Assembly (NCBI GenBank): GCA_046046315.1 | Contig: JBJOKB010000079.1 | Coordinates: forward strand, 1-14,218 | Origin: ATZT02 sp046046315 | Lineage (GTDB): Bacteria; Actinomycetota; Actinomycetes; S36-B12; UBA5976 | Length of the DNA: 14,218 nt | Direction of reading: 5' to 3' | Part shown: positions 1-7,826 of the stretch, piece after piece | Layout of the letters: the number at the start of each line of letters is the position of its first letter | Numbering within the stretch: the first letter of the stretch is position 1 | Notes under the pieces: model-generated | Told to the model about the DNA's origin: nothing | The model's database searches: none | The model's input: only the letters and a program-made list of their open reading frames with translations | Translations under genes and position numbers: made by a program

Positions 1-277
1 CTTCAACTAGATCAACGTCTGTTCTGTTGTATTCACCAAATCTGCCAATTTCTTTTTCTCCATCGGCCCACATCACAATTGTGGTTTGAGCACGAGCAAC
101 TTCTTTTGGAGTTGGAATTTGCGTTACTGAAACAGCAAAGGCTAGAAGTGCTCCGCCAACAACTGCACCAATTAAACCTAAAGTGACAATTCCACTAAAT
201 AAACGCCATTTAACTTTGGATTTTTTTCTTGGTTTTCTTTGTGGTGGGCGAGGAGTTGGTTGACCGCGTTTAACCAC
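1..277 (-). CDS. ponA: Class A penicillin-binding protein (PBP1 type), N-terminal part only
   Basis: This is the first 92 codons of a bifunctional peptidoglycan glycosyltransferase/transpeptidase; the rest lies beyond the left edge. It starts at GTG (277-275), 4 bases after the stop of the DUF5318 gene, with no clear ribosome binding site, so translation is probably coupled. The visible protein has a short basic, proline-rich cytoplasmic tail (about residues 1-26, PRPPQRKPRKK), one membrane anchor (about 27-53, rich in Gly, Leu, Val) and then TQIPTPKEVARAQTT, WADGEKEIGRFGEYNRTDV. The last stretch is the conserved lead-in to the glycosyltransferase domain in actinobacterial PBP1 proteins, where a divalent text of the form ADG.EIGRFGE.NR is typical. 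The catalytic domains are not in view. Pairing with DUF5318 matches Rv0049-ponA1 in Mycobacterium, from memory. Identity is strong at family level; the symbol is by analogy. Confidence 0.85.
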   Translation of the reverse strand, partial: MVKRGQPTPRPPQRKPRKKSKVKWRLFSGIVTLGLIGAVVGGALLAFAVSVTQIPTPKEVARAQTTIVMWADGEKEIGRFGEYNRTDVDLVE

Positions 278-281
278 TTAA

Positions 282-719
282 TTAGTCCAACCAATCTGCC
301 GGTTTCTTGAGTGGGCGTCTTTGTTTGCCATCACCCAAAACGTAGGAACTATGAACATGATTCCAACTACAACCTTGACACACTTCTACGACAAAAACCT
401 TTATTTGACCATGTTCTTTACTCATTCGTAATAAATCGTGTGGAGATTTAATTCTTCCGGAGAAGGGCCCAAGCTCTTTTCCAAATACATATGAAATTTC
501 AATCAAATTAACAATTTCACACACAGGACATATTCGATTAGTCGTCACACCATGAAATTGAGCTGCCTTTCTTAAATAAGGATCGGCATCACATAAATCA
601 GTTTTTAAAACTCTGCCACTTTTCCAAGCCTGAACAGATGATCTTCTTTGCAACGCATAATTAATCACTTCACGAGGAATTGATGGATCTTCAATTTCGT
701 TTTCTGTTAAGGCTGACAT
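282..719 (-). CDS. DUF5318 family zinc-ribbon-like protein
   Basis: This is a 145-residue protein of a family found in Actinobacteria and of unknown function. Two CxxC pairs, C64-C67 (CPVC) and C114-C117 (CQGC), are arranged like a zinc ribbon; a lone C43 lies in DLCDADPYL. The conserved family phrases RFHG-like (QFHGVTTNRICPVC), SYVFGKELGPFSGRIKSP and VVEVCQGCSWNHVHSSYVLG are all recognisable. There is no signal peptide or membrane segment, so a cytoplasmic protein is expected. The ATG at 719 lies 19 bases after the cca stop with no good ribosome binding site. It sits directly upstream of the class A PBP gene, as its homologue does in Mycobacterium, which hints at a link with wall synthesis, but nothing in the sequence states a reaction. 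Metal binding is inferred from the cysteine spacing only. Confidence 0.85.
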   Translation of the reverse strand: MSALTENEIEDPSIPREVINYALQRRSSVQAWKSGRVLKTDLCDADPYLRKAAQFHGVTTNRICPVCEIVNLIEISYVFGKELGPFSGRIKSPHDLLRMSKEHGQIKVFVVEVCQGCSWNHVHSSYVLGDGKQRRPLKKPADWLD

Positions 720-738
720 GCCAATAATTCTAAGGCAC

Positions 739-2181
739 TTAAGAGTTTTTTGCCCACCAAGTTTTTAATTCCTCGGTGGCTTTATCAACACCTAGAATTC
801 CTTTATCAAGTCTTAAATCAAGTAAAAATTGGTAGGCCTTACCCACTTCTGGTCCTGGTTTAATGTTTAAAATCTTCATAATCTCTGCACCATCTAACTC
901 AGGGCGCATACTCTTTAATTCTTCTTCTTTTGATAATTCAATGATTCTTTGCTCTAGATCGTTGTAAGCATTTCTAAGTTTTTCAGCTTTTGCTTCATTT
1001 CTTGTTGTGCAATCAGCCCTTGTTAATTTATGTAAACGAATTAATTGCTCTTGGGCATCTCTGACATATCTTCTAACTGCAGAATCAGTCCACTTACCAT
1101 CGCCATAACCATGAAACCTTAAATGTAGTTCAATTAATAAACAAACTTGTTCAATAATTTCATTTGAATAACGTAATTTTTCCAGACGTTTTTTAGCTAA
1201 TCGTGCACCAACTACTTCATGGTGGTGAAAAGAAACTCTTCCTTCGCCTTCAAATTTTCTGGTTTTAGGTTTTCCTATGTCGTGTAACAGAGCTGCAATT
1301 CTTAAAACCAAATCTGCATCAATTTGTGGATTGTGTTTAGTTTCTAAATCTATAACTTGCTCTAAAACAGTTAAACTGTGTTGATAAACATCTTTATGGT
1401 GATGATGTTCATCAATCTCTAATTTTAAAGCTGGCAGTTCAGGTAAGAAATGTTCCGCAACACCAGTTTCAACAAGCAGTTCTATTCCTGGTCTTGGTTT
1501 ATTTGTTAAAAGTAATTTATTAAACTCATCATTTATTCTTTCCATTGAAACAATCTTTAATCTGTCAGCTAAAATTTTCATAGCTTCAACTAAATCAGCT
1601 TGTGGTTTTAAATCAAGTTTTGAAATAAATCTTGCTGCACGTAACATTCTTAACGGATCTTCAGAAAAAGAAACATGTGCATCTAGTGGAGTTCTTAGGA
1701 TTTTGTTATTTAAATCTGTTAAACCATTATAAATATCAACTAGTTCAAAATTGGGTAATTTTATTGCCATTGCATTTATTGTGAAGTCTCTTCTTGCTAA
1801 ATCTTCTTCTAAAGTTTTGCCAAACTCCACACTTGGTTTTCTAGATGTGTCCTCATACTGTTCAGTTCTATAAGTAGTAATTTCAAAAATATAATCATTT
1901 AACTTGGCTCCAACGGTGCCAAATTTTATTCCTACATCCCAAATTGAATCTGCCCAACCTTTTAAACATTTTTGTATTTCATCTGGTTTGGCATTTGTTG
2001 TTAAATCAAGATCTTTTACTGATTTTCCTAATACAGCATCTCTAACAGGTCCACCTACTAGTGAAATTTTAAAACCATTATTCGAAAATTTTTCACCAAG
2101 TTCTTTCAACAGTTGAGCACTTTCACCAAGTGCGCTCAAGACGCGATTTGAGGCTGTTGAATTATTTTCGCTAATGCTCAC
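739..2181 (-). CDS. cca: CCA tRNA nucleotidyltransferase (CCA-adding enzyme)
   Basis: The enzyme adds or repairs the 3' CCA end of tRNAs using CTP and ATP, in the cytoplasm. The 480-residue protein has the usual order for the actinobacterial enzyme (called pcnA in mycobacteria): a class II polymerase-beta nucleotidyltransferase head with VGGPVRDAVLG (G43-G44) and the metal-binding DLD (D57, D59), then EEDLARRDFTINAMA (about 125-139), the SEDPLRMLRAARF helix (about 173-185), and a C-terminal HD domain with a His cluster (259-262), H268, HD (H300-D301) in LLHDIGKPKTR and HHHE (319-322). The HD domain suggests additional phosphatase or phosphodiesterase activity, as in other bacterial enzymes. 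The start is GTG at 2181, facing the DUF6049 gene across 50 bases. Length matches the family. It heads a minus-strand run with DUF5318 and the PBP. Confidence 0.95.
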   Translation of the reverse strand: MSISENNSTASNRVLSALGESAQLLKELGEKFSNNGFKISLVGGPVRDAVLGKSVKDLDLTTNAKPDEIQKCLKGWADSIWDVGIKFGTVGAKLNDYIFEITTYRTEQYEDTSRKPSVEFGKTLEEDLARRDFTINAMAIKLPNFELVDIYNGLTDLNNKILRTPLDAHVSFSEDPLRMLRAARFISKLDLKPQADLVEAMKILADRLKIVSMERINDEFNKLLLTNKPRPGIELLVETGVAEHFLPELPALKLEIDEHHHHKDVYQHSLTVLEQVIDLETKHNPQIDADLVLRIAALLHDIGKPKTRKFEGEGRVSFHHHEVVGARLAKKRLEKLRYSNEIIEQVCLLIELHLRFHGYGDGKWTDSAVRRYVRDAQEQLIRLHKLTRADCTTRNEAKAEKLRNAYNDLEQRIIELSKEEELKSMRPELDGAEIMKILNIKPGPEVGKAYQFLLDLRLDKGILGVDKATEELKTWWAKNS

Positions 2182-2231
2182 GCATGAGAGCCTAGAACCA
2201 CGCGATATTCCTGAAGGGATGCCTCAAAGTT
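2182..2231. promoter_or_regulatory. Divergent intergenic region between cca and the DUF6049 gene
   Basis: These 50 bases must hold the promoters of both divergent transcripts, since there is no other space for them. I could not assign convincing -35/-10 pairs on either strand. GAAGGGA at 2213-2219 is the only plausible ribosome binding site for the plus-strand gene. In Mycobacterium a NUDIX gene (mutT4) lies at this position, from memory; here there is no room for it and no readable remnant. Confidence 0.4.
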
Positions 2232-4283
2232 TTGGGCGCGTCACCTATTCTTCAAGATGTGAAACAAATAAAGAAGCGATTAATTGCAATATTTATTGCC
2301 CCTTTACTAGTTTCTACTTTGAGTGTTCCTAGCACTGCTGCAGCTGATTCTGTTGAAGTTTTGCTGGAATTAGTAACGCCTTATGCTCCTGTCGGAAGCG
2401 ATACCGTTTTATTTCAAGGAACGTACAGAAATAAAACAAACCTAAATTTAACAAATTTATCTTTACAGTTATTACTATCTGATCCAATAGTAAATAGAAG
2501 TGCGTTGAATACTGCTCTTAATTCCAATTTGCCTGCTGAATTAACTCCCAGAGGACAAAACTACAAAGTTTCTGATTTAAAGCCTGGGGCAATTGCACCG
2601 TTTTCTATTGGAATTAATGCTGCACAATTAATGAGTAAAGGTCCTGGTGCATATCTTGCTGGTTTTCAATTAATTAGTGGCACAGAAAATCTCGGTTCTG
2701 CTTTTACTGCCCTTCCCTATCTTCCAGATAGAAATTTTGTTACTCCTCTTGGCATAACACTGCTTTGGCCAGTTACCGCACCGCCATTAAGAGACGGTGA
2801 TGGAATTTTATTGGATGAAACAATTCCTAAATCAACATCAGATACTGGACGATTAAGAAATATTTTGGAAGCAGGAAGAGCAAATTCTGTTGTTTGGTTA
2901 CTAGATCCAGATCTTTTAGATTTAGCTGATAAAGCGTCAAAAGGATATTTGGTTAAAACATCAAAAGAAAATGTTAACGGAGTTTATGTTAATGAAATCG
3001 CCACTTGGTTTAACGAATTGAGAACGTCTGTTGCAGCTAAAGAACGATGGTCAATGACTTATGCAAATGCTGATTTAGCATCAATGCAACAAAATAAAGC
3101 CAAAAGCGCTTTTGAGCAATCTGTAACTATTGCTCGAACTACTACTGAACAAAAACTTGGATTTACTACTGGTGGAACATTTTTATTCCAAGACAAATAT
3201 CCAGTTTCTGAAACCGTTATTGGTTTGGCAAATTCCCTAGGAACAAATGCAATTGTTTTACCTGACACAGCATTGCCACCAATTGTTGGAACCACTTTTA
3301 CTCCGTCTGGCACAACCACGATTGAAACTCCGAATGGAAGAGTAAAGGTGTTCTTAACTGATTCACTACTTTCTAGCGCGTCTGAATATAAAGTAGAAAA
3401 TGCAGCCCAAACAACTTTTCAAAGACAACGACTATATTCAGATACTTTATTAATTGCGTTGCAATTACCAAATATTGAAAGAAATATTTTTGTTTCGCCA
3501 AATGCGTATTGGGAACCAACAAATGAAGGAGCAGCTATTTTTGCTTCTGCAGTAACTGGTGCTCCTTGGGTAAAAAATACTGAAGCTTGGAATGTTTTAG
3601 CAAAAGATGTTTCAACAGTTGAGCGCGATAACTTTTTAACAAGTGCTGCTGCAAAAAATGTTGAATTAAGTGCTGATCAAATGTCAAGAATCAAAAAAGG
3701 TCAATTATTACTTGCTCAATTAACAGGATTATTTGAACAACCTGGTGTTGTGAGTGCTGATTATGCAACTGCAATTCTTCGTGCCGGATCTCAATACTGG
3801 CAAAATGCTCCCAGCCAAGCACGAGATTTCATCAACAGTATTAATGAAACTTTAACTTTAAGCCGGGACAAAGTAAGAATTCTTGCTGGAAATTCAGTGG
3901 TATTACCAAGTGATAAGGGACCTATTCCAATCACTATTGCTAACGATTTTGCAGAACCTGTGATCGTTAAAATAAGTGCGAAAGGAACTCCTACTTTTAG
4001 ATTTAAATCTGATGAATTAGATCCAATAACAATTCCTGCAAATAGTAAGCAAAGTTTAAGTTTTACAGGATCAGTTCAAGGAACTGGATCAGTTGATGTC
4101 ACATTGCAGCTATACACCCGAGATGGTGTGAAATATGGAGAACCAAAAATAATTTCTGTTAGATCTGCTGCCTATAGCACGGTGGCAACTTATTTCACAG
4201 GTTTTGCTTTTTTTGCATTAATTCTGCTTTCTTCAATATCTATTTATAAACGAATTAGATTGGCTAGAAAAAATGCCAAATAA
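2232..4283 (+). CDS. DUF6049 family membrane-anchored surface protein
   Basis: This is a large extracytoplasmic protein of unknown function that always precedes murJ in Actinobacteria (Rv3909 in Mycobacterium). The N-terminus carries a Sec signal: a basic KQIKKR stretch, a hydrophobic core and STAAADS as the likely cleavage zone. The C-terminus has one membrane helix (about residues 650-672) followed by a basic tail, YKRIRLARKNAK, so the bulk faces outside and the tail the cytoplasm. The body has beta-sandwich-like stretches near both ends and a central region with WLLDPDLLD (about 218-226), a motif typical of this family. The TTG at 2232 has GAAGGGA 12 bases upstream; the in-frame GTG at 2259 gives a shorter and more typical signal peptide (674 residues) but no ribosome binding site, so the start is open. 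It overlaps murJ by 11 bases, indicating translational coupling and a role beside lipid II export. The function is unknown. Confidence 0.85.
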   Translation: MGASPILQDVKQIKKRLIAIFIAPLLVSTLSVPSTAAADSVEVLLELVTPYAPVGSDTVLFQGTYRNKTNLNLTNLSLQLLLSDPIVNRSALNTALNSNLPAELTPRGQNYKVSDLKPGAIAPFSIGINAAQLMSKGPGAYLAGFQLISGTENLGSAFTALPYLPDRNFVTPLGITLLWPVTAPPLRDGDGILLDETIPKSTSDTGRLRNILEAGRANSVVWLLDPDLLDLADKASKGYLVKTSKENVNGVYVNEIATWFNELRTSVAAKERWSMTYANADLASMQQNKAKSAFEQSVTIARTTTEQKLGFTTGGTFLFQDKYPVSETVIGLANSLGTNAIVLPDTALPPIVGTTFTPSGTTTIETPNGRVKVFLTDSLLSSASEYKVENAAQTTFQRQRLYSDTLLIALQLPNIERNIFVSPNAYWEPTNEGAAIFASAVTGAPWVKNTEAWNVLAKDVSTVERDNFLTSAAAKNVELSADQMSRIKKGQLLLAQLTGLFEQPGVVSADYATAILRAGSQYWQNAPSQARDFINSINETLTLSRDKVRILAGNSVVLPSDKGPIPITIANDFAEPVIVKISAKGTPTFRFKSDELDPITIPANSKQSLSFTGSVQGTGSVDVTLQLYTRDGVKYGEPKIISVRSAAYSTVATYFTGFAFFALILLSSISIYKRIRLARKNAK

Positions 4284-5871
4284 GTCGATAATTGCAAATA
4301 GCACTTGGATGGCAATCGGCACTATTTCTTCAAGAATTACTGGCGTAATTAGATCAGCTGCAGTAATTGCAGCTATCGGATTTGGGACTTTTGCTGATGC
4401 ATATTCAATAGCAAATTCACTTCCCACCATTGTATATGTAGTTGTAGTGGGGGGAGCTATTAATAGTGTTTTTGTTCCTCAATTAGTAAGGCATATGAAA
4501 AACGATTCCGATGGCGGAGTCTCCTACACAAACAAATTATTAACTTTAGTTGGATTAATACTTTTTACTCTTACTGTTCTTGCTGTTATTTTTGCTCCAC
4601 AAATAGTTAATCTTTATGCACCAAATTCTTGGTCTGAAGAGACTTTGTATCAGTCGGTATTTTTTGCAAGATTACTTTTGCCTCAAATTTTTTTCTATGG
4701 TCTTTACACAGTTTTGCAACAAGTTCTCAATTCCAGAGAACATTTTGCATTACCTATGTTTGCGCCCCTTTTAAATAATTTAGTAATGATTTCAACGGCT
4801 CTTCTTTTTATCAATTTGGCACATGACGCAACTGTTTCGGGAACATTTACAGATCAAGAAATGACACTTCTAGGAGTAGGAACCACTCTTGGTGTGATGG
4901 TTCAAGCGCTTTCACTTATTCCAGCTTTACGACTTATCAATTACAAATTTCAAATAAATACTAAATTTAAGGGAGCCGGATTAACTACCGCTGGTCATCT
5001 TGCATTTTGGACCATTGGATATGTAATTGTGAATCAAATAACTTACGCATTTATTACCCGATTAGCTGCTGGTGCAAATACGCTTGAAAACAGTGTTGGT
5101 TTCACCTCTTATCAAAATGCGTTTTTAACTTTTATACTTCCTCACTCTGTTATTGCAGTTTCACTTGTAACCGCACTTTTGCCAAGATTTAGTGACATGG
5201 CAAATAGTGTTGAAATAAATAAATTATCGAATTCTATAAATAAGGCATCTCTTTCACTTGTTTCTTTAATGTTGCCAATTTCTGTAATTATGTTTTTCAT
5301 AGGACAGCCTTTAGCGCAATTACTTTTTGCAAGAGGTGCAGCATCGGTTGCAGATGCAAGAAGCACGGGATTTTTATTAAGTATTTTTGTTATTGCGCTA
5401 GTTCCTTTTTCAATGTTTTATTTATTACTGCGAGGTTTTTATGCCTTAGAAGATACGAAAACTCCATTTTATATAAATATTGTTTTAAATATTATTAATT
5501 TAAGTGTTGCTGTGTATATGTTTAATTATCTGCCTGAAAATCAAAAAGTTACAGGACTTGTTGTTGGTTATGTATCTTCATATGTTTTAGTAACTCCACT
5601 GTTATGGTATTTCCTAAATAAAAAGCAACTAAATCTAAAGACCTTTAAATTCTTAAAGGAAGCATCAGGGCCAGTTCTTGCCTCAATTTTAACTGGTTTA
5701 TTCTTATATTTCATTGGTGTCCAATTTGAATTATTTGAAGAGAAAAATTCATTGGGTGCACTAATACAAGTAATTACTTGGGGCGTATCTGGTTCATTGT
5801 TTTATTTTGTGCTCAGTTTTATTTTCAAAATAGAAGCGATTACAAATACCTATAGGAAAATCATTAAATAA
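4273..5871 (+). CDS. murJ: Lipid II flippase MurJ (MviN)
   Basis: MurJ moves lipid-linked peptidoglycan precursor across the cytoplasmic membrane. The 532-residue protein is hydrophobic nearly throughout, consistent with the 14 helices of the MOP-superfamily fold. The family signature is clear at the N-terminus: SSRITGVIRSAAVIAAIG with the arginines R21 and R27 that correspond to those in the E. coli cavity, ADAY at about 41-44, and GGAINSVFVPQL (60-71). LLLPQIFFYG and VLNSREHFALPMFAPLLNN are further conserved blocks. The ATG at 4273 lies within the end of the DUF6049 gene. The protein ends soon after the membrane domain, whereas mycobacterial MviN continues into a pseudokinase and an extracellular domain; neither is present here. 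The sigma factor gene follows after 16 bases. Confidence 0.95.
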   Translation: MPNKSIIANSTWMAIGTISSRITGVIRSAAVIAAIGFGTFADAYSIANSLPTIVYVVVVGGAINSVFVPQLVRHMKNDSDGGVSYTNKLLTLVGLILFTLTVLAVIFAPQIVNLYAPNSWSEETLYQSVFFARLLLPQIFFYGLYTVLQQVLNSREHFALPMFAPLLNNLVMISTALLFINLAHDATVSGTFTDQEMTLLGVGTTLGVMVQALSLIPALRLINYKFQINTKFKGAGLTTAGHLAFWTIGYVIVNQITYAFITRLAAGANTLENSVGFTSYQNAFLTFILPHSVIAVSLVTALLPRFSDMANSVEINKLSNSINKASLSLVSLMLPISVIMFFIGQPLAQLLFARGAASVADARSTGFLLSIFVIALVPFSMFYLLLRGFYALEDTKTPFYINIVLNIINLSVAVYMFNYLPENQKVTGLVVGYVSSYVLVTPLLWYFLNKKQLNLKTFKFLKEASGPVLASILTGLFLYFIGVQFELFEEKNSLGALIQVITWGVSGSLFYFVLSFIFKIEAITNTYRKIIK

Positions 5872-5887
5872 GATTTATCTTTAAGGA

Positions 5888-6442
5888 ATGACTGCACTTT
5901 CCCCAGATCAAAACATTATTGAAATTGATGATAAAAGTTTATTAGACCTTTATGTTTCAGGAGAAATTGAAGCTTTAGCAGAATTATTTAAACGCCATAA
6001 TGCAAAAATGAAATCTATTGCTTATCGCGTAACAAAAAACGAAGCAGATGCTGAAGATGTTGTGCAAAATGCGTTGATTTCAGTTATGCGCTCCGCTAAT
6101 AAATTTAGAGGTGAATCGGCTGTTTCTACATGGTTATTTCGAATTGTCACTAATGCCGCAATAGACAAACTTAGATCATCAAAAGCTCATCCTGTGTATG
6201 AATTACCAATAGATATCCCGTTAAAAACTAGTGAAATGAGCGTTAAAGATCTTTCAATAGATTTACTCAATGCCTTGAAGTCGTTACCGGTAAATCAAAG
6301 AAATGTTGTGCTATTAATTGATCTTGCCGGATGGACAATTGCTGATGTTGCGCAAAAACTTAAATGCGCTCCCGGAACTGTAAAAAGTAGATGCCATAGG
6401 GCCCATCTCAAACTTGCCCAAGAGTTGCAACTGCACAACTAA
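5888..6442 (+). CDS. sigM: ECF RNA polymerase sigma factor, SigM type
   Basis: This 184-residue sigma-70 family factor has only regions 2 and 4. Region 2 spans about residues 20-96, with the DAEDVVQNALISV helix (54-66) and FRGESAVSTWLFRIVTNAAID (73-93). Region 4 spans about 122-180, with a helix-turn-helix in GWTIADVAQKLKCAPGTVKSRCHRAHLKL. The SigM name rests on position between murJ and trxB, as in Mycobacterium and Streptomyces. In mycobacteria an anti-sigma gene (rsmA) comes next; here 81 noncoding bases separate it from trxB. The ATG at 5888 has AAGGA directly against it, too close to act as a normal ribosome binding site, so a leaderless mRNA or coupling to murJ is possible. Two cysteines, C160 and C169, sit in the region 4 helices; redox sensing through them is only a speculation. 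Confidence 0.9.
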   Translation: MTALSPDQNIIEIDDKSLLDLYVSGEIEALAELFKRHNAKMKSIAYRVTKNEADAEDVVQNALISVMRSANKFRGESAVSTWLFRIVTNAAIDKLRSSKAHPVYELPIDIPLKTSEMSVKDLSIDLLNALKSLPVNQRNVVLLIDLAGWTIADVAQKLKCAPGTVKSRCHRAHLKLAQELQLHN

Positions 6443-6486
6443 AGCGCGTCAGAAGTTGAAGAAGATTTAAGAAAGACTAGAATTAG

Positions 6487-6520
6487 AACCTAAACAATTT
6501 TCACTTAGCAGAATTAGGTT
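6487..6520 (+). promoter_or_regulatory. Inverted repeat in the trxB leader
   Basis: AACCTAA at 6487-6493 is perfectly complementary to TTAGGTT at 6514-6520, with a 20-base loop, and TTT follows directly before the trxB GTG at 6524. The right arm covers TTAGG, the only candidate ribosome binding site of trxB, so folding would hide it. The stem is 7 pairs and A+T-rich, so it may be weak or accidental. It is too weak to call a terminator. Confidence 0.3.
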
Positions 6521-6523
6521 TTT

Positions 6524-7468
6524 GTGAGCAAAGTTGAACCAGTAGTAATTATCGGAAGCGGTCCATCTGGATACACCGCAGCAATTTATGCAGCACGTGC
6601 ACAACTTTCCCCAATTCTTTTAGAAGGCTCCGTTACTGCAGGTGGTGCGTTAATGAACACCACTGAAGTAGAAAACTTTCCAGGTTTTCAAAAAGGAATT
6701 ATGGGTCCAGCTTTAATGGAAGAAATGCGTGCCCAAGCAGAAAAATTTGGTACCCGATTTATTACAGATGATGCAGTAAAAGTTGATTTAACTGGTGAAA
6801 TAAAAACGGTTCAAGATGGCAGCGGCAATGTTTATCAAACAAAAGCTGTAATTCTTGCAACCGGTTCAGGTTACAAAAAAATAGGTTTACCAAAAGAAGA
6901 AACATTAAGTGGTCGTGGAGTTTCTTATTGTGCAACATGTGATGGATTCTTTTTCAAAGAACAAGCAATTGCAGTTGTGGGTGGAGGAGACTCTGCTGTT
7001 GAGGAAGCAACTTTTCTAACCAGATTTGCATCAAAGGTTTATTTAATTCATAGAAGAAACGAACTTCGCGCAAGTAGAATTATGCAACAAAGAGCACAAA
7101 ATGATCCCAAGATTGAATTTGTGTGGAATTCCCAAGTAATAGATATTTTAGGTGAAGAAAAAGTAACTGGGGTAAGAATCAAAGACACTGTTACTGGGGA
7201 TGAAAAAAATCTTGAATTAACTGGATTATTTGTAGCAATTGGTCATGAACCAAGATCAGAACTCTTAAAAGGACAAATAGATTTAGATGAAAACGGTTAT
7301 GTTAAAACCCAACCAGGTTCAACTAAAACTAATATTGAAGGAGTATTTGCCTGTGGTGATTTAGTTGACCATGTTTATCGTCAAGCAATCACAGCCGCAG
7401 GAACAGGTTGTCAAGCAGCGTTAGATGCTGAACGCTTCTTAGCAAGTAAAGGTATTTTTTCAGCATAA
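6524..7468 (+). CDS. trxB: Thioredoxin reductase (NADPH)
   Basis: This flavoenzyme transfers electrons from NADPH to thioredoxin in the cytoplasm. The 314-residue length is standard for the low-molecular-weight type. The FAD-binding GSGPSG is at 11-16 and continues into YTAAIYAARA. The redox-active CATC is at C136-C139 in SYCATCDGFFF, inside the NADPH domain as expected. GGGDSAVEEATFL (153-165) and HRRNELRAS (176-184) bind NADPH, and the C-terminal FAD motif ACGDLVDHVYRQAITAAGTG is at 276-295. The start is GTG at 6524, supported by the alignment of the first beta strand (VEPVVIIG). It is followed by trxA after 15 bases, so both partners are made from one transcript, and it is preceded by the sigM gene, which in other Actinobacteria is tied to oxidative stress control. 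Confidence 0.97.
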   Translation: MSKVEPVVIIGSGPSGYTAAIYAARAQLSPILLEGSVTAGGALMNTTEVENFPGFQKGIMGPALMEEMRAQAEKFGTRFITDDAVKVDLTGEIKTVQDGSGNVYQTKAVILATGSGYKKIGLPKEETLSGRGVSYCATCDGFFFKEQAIAVVGGGDSAVEEATFLTRFASKVYLIHRRNELRASRIMQQRAQNDPKIEFVWNSQVIDILGEEKVTGVRIKDTVTGDEKNLELTGLFVAIGHEPRSELLKGQIDLDENGYVKTQPGSTKTNIEGVFACGDLVDHVYRQAITAAGTGCQAALDAERFLASKGIFSA

Positions 7469-7483
7469 GAAAAGGAAAATAAA

Positions 7484-7804
7484 ATGGCAACAAAGATTTT
7501 GACAGATGCAACTTTCGACGCAGAAATTAAAAACGCAACAACACCTATCTTGGTTGATTTTTGGGCTGAATGGTGTGGTCCATGCAAAATGATTGCTCCA
7601 ATATTGGAACAAGTAGCTGCTGAAAATGAAGGCAAAATTGTGATTGCCAAATTAAACGTTGATGAAAATCCAAAAACTGCTCAAGCTCTAGGAATTACTT
7701 CCATTCCAACTATGAACGTATATAAAGGTGGACAAATAGTTAAAACTATTGTGGGAGCAAAACCAAAACCTGCTCTATTGGCAGACCTCGCAGCTTTTCT
7801 ATAA
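7484..7804 (+). CDS. trxA: Thioredoxin
   Basis: This is a small cytoplasmic dithiol protein that reduces protein disulfides and is recharged by TrxB. The 106 residues form a single thioredoxin domain: the active site WCGPC is at 30-34 (C31, C34), preceded by ILVDFWAE with the buried Asp, and the cis-proline is P75 in TSIPTM. KLNVDENPKTAQALGI and the glycine pair in YKGGQ are the usual family positions. There is no signal peptide. The ATG at 7484 has a good ribosome binding site, AAAGGA at 7471-7476, with 7 bases of spacing. It lies 15 bases after trxB and 22 bases before the cwlM-like gene. In mycobacteria the gene at this site is called trxC. Confidence 0.96.
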   Translation: MATKILTDATFDAEIKNATTPILVDFWAEWCGPCKMIAPILEQVAAENEGKIVIAKLNVDENPKTAQALGITSIPTMNVYKGGQIVKTIVGAKPKPALLADLAAFL

Positions 7805-7826
7805 CCGTAACGAGTTTACTTAGGTT

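Noticed and set aside
1380..1410. Run of four histidines in the CCA enzyme, resembling a tag or metal-binding insertion
   Set aside because: The HHHHKDVYQHS pattern is normal for the HD domain of actinobacterial CCA enzymes.
3059..3319. 86-codon minus-strand ORF within the DUF6049 gene
   Set aside because: It is antisense to a clear coding frame and lacks a ribosome binding site or recognisable motifs.
6443..6490. In-frame extension SASEVEEDLRKTRIRT after the sigM stop
   Set aside because: The TAA is intact and sigma region 4 is already complete, so readthrough or a frameshift is not supported; it is mentioned only as a possible trace of lost sequence.
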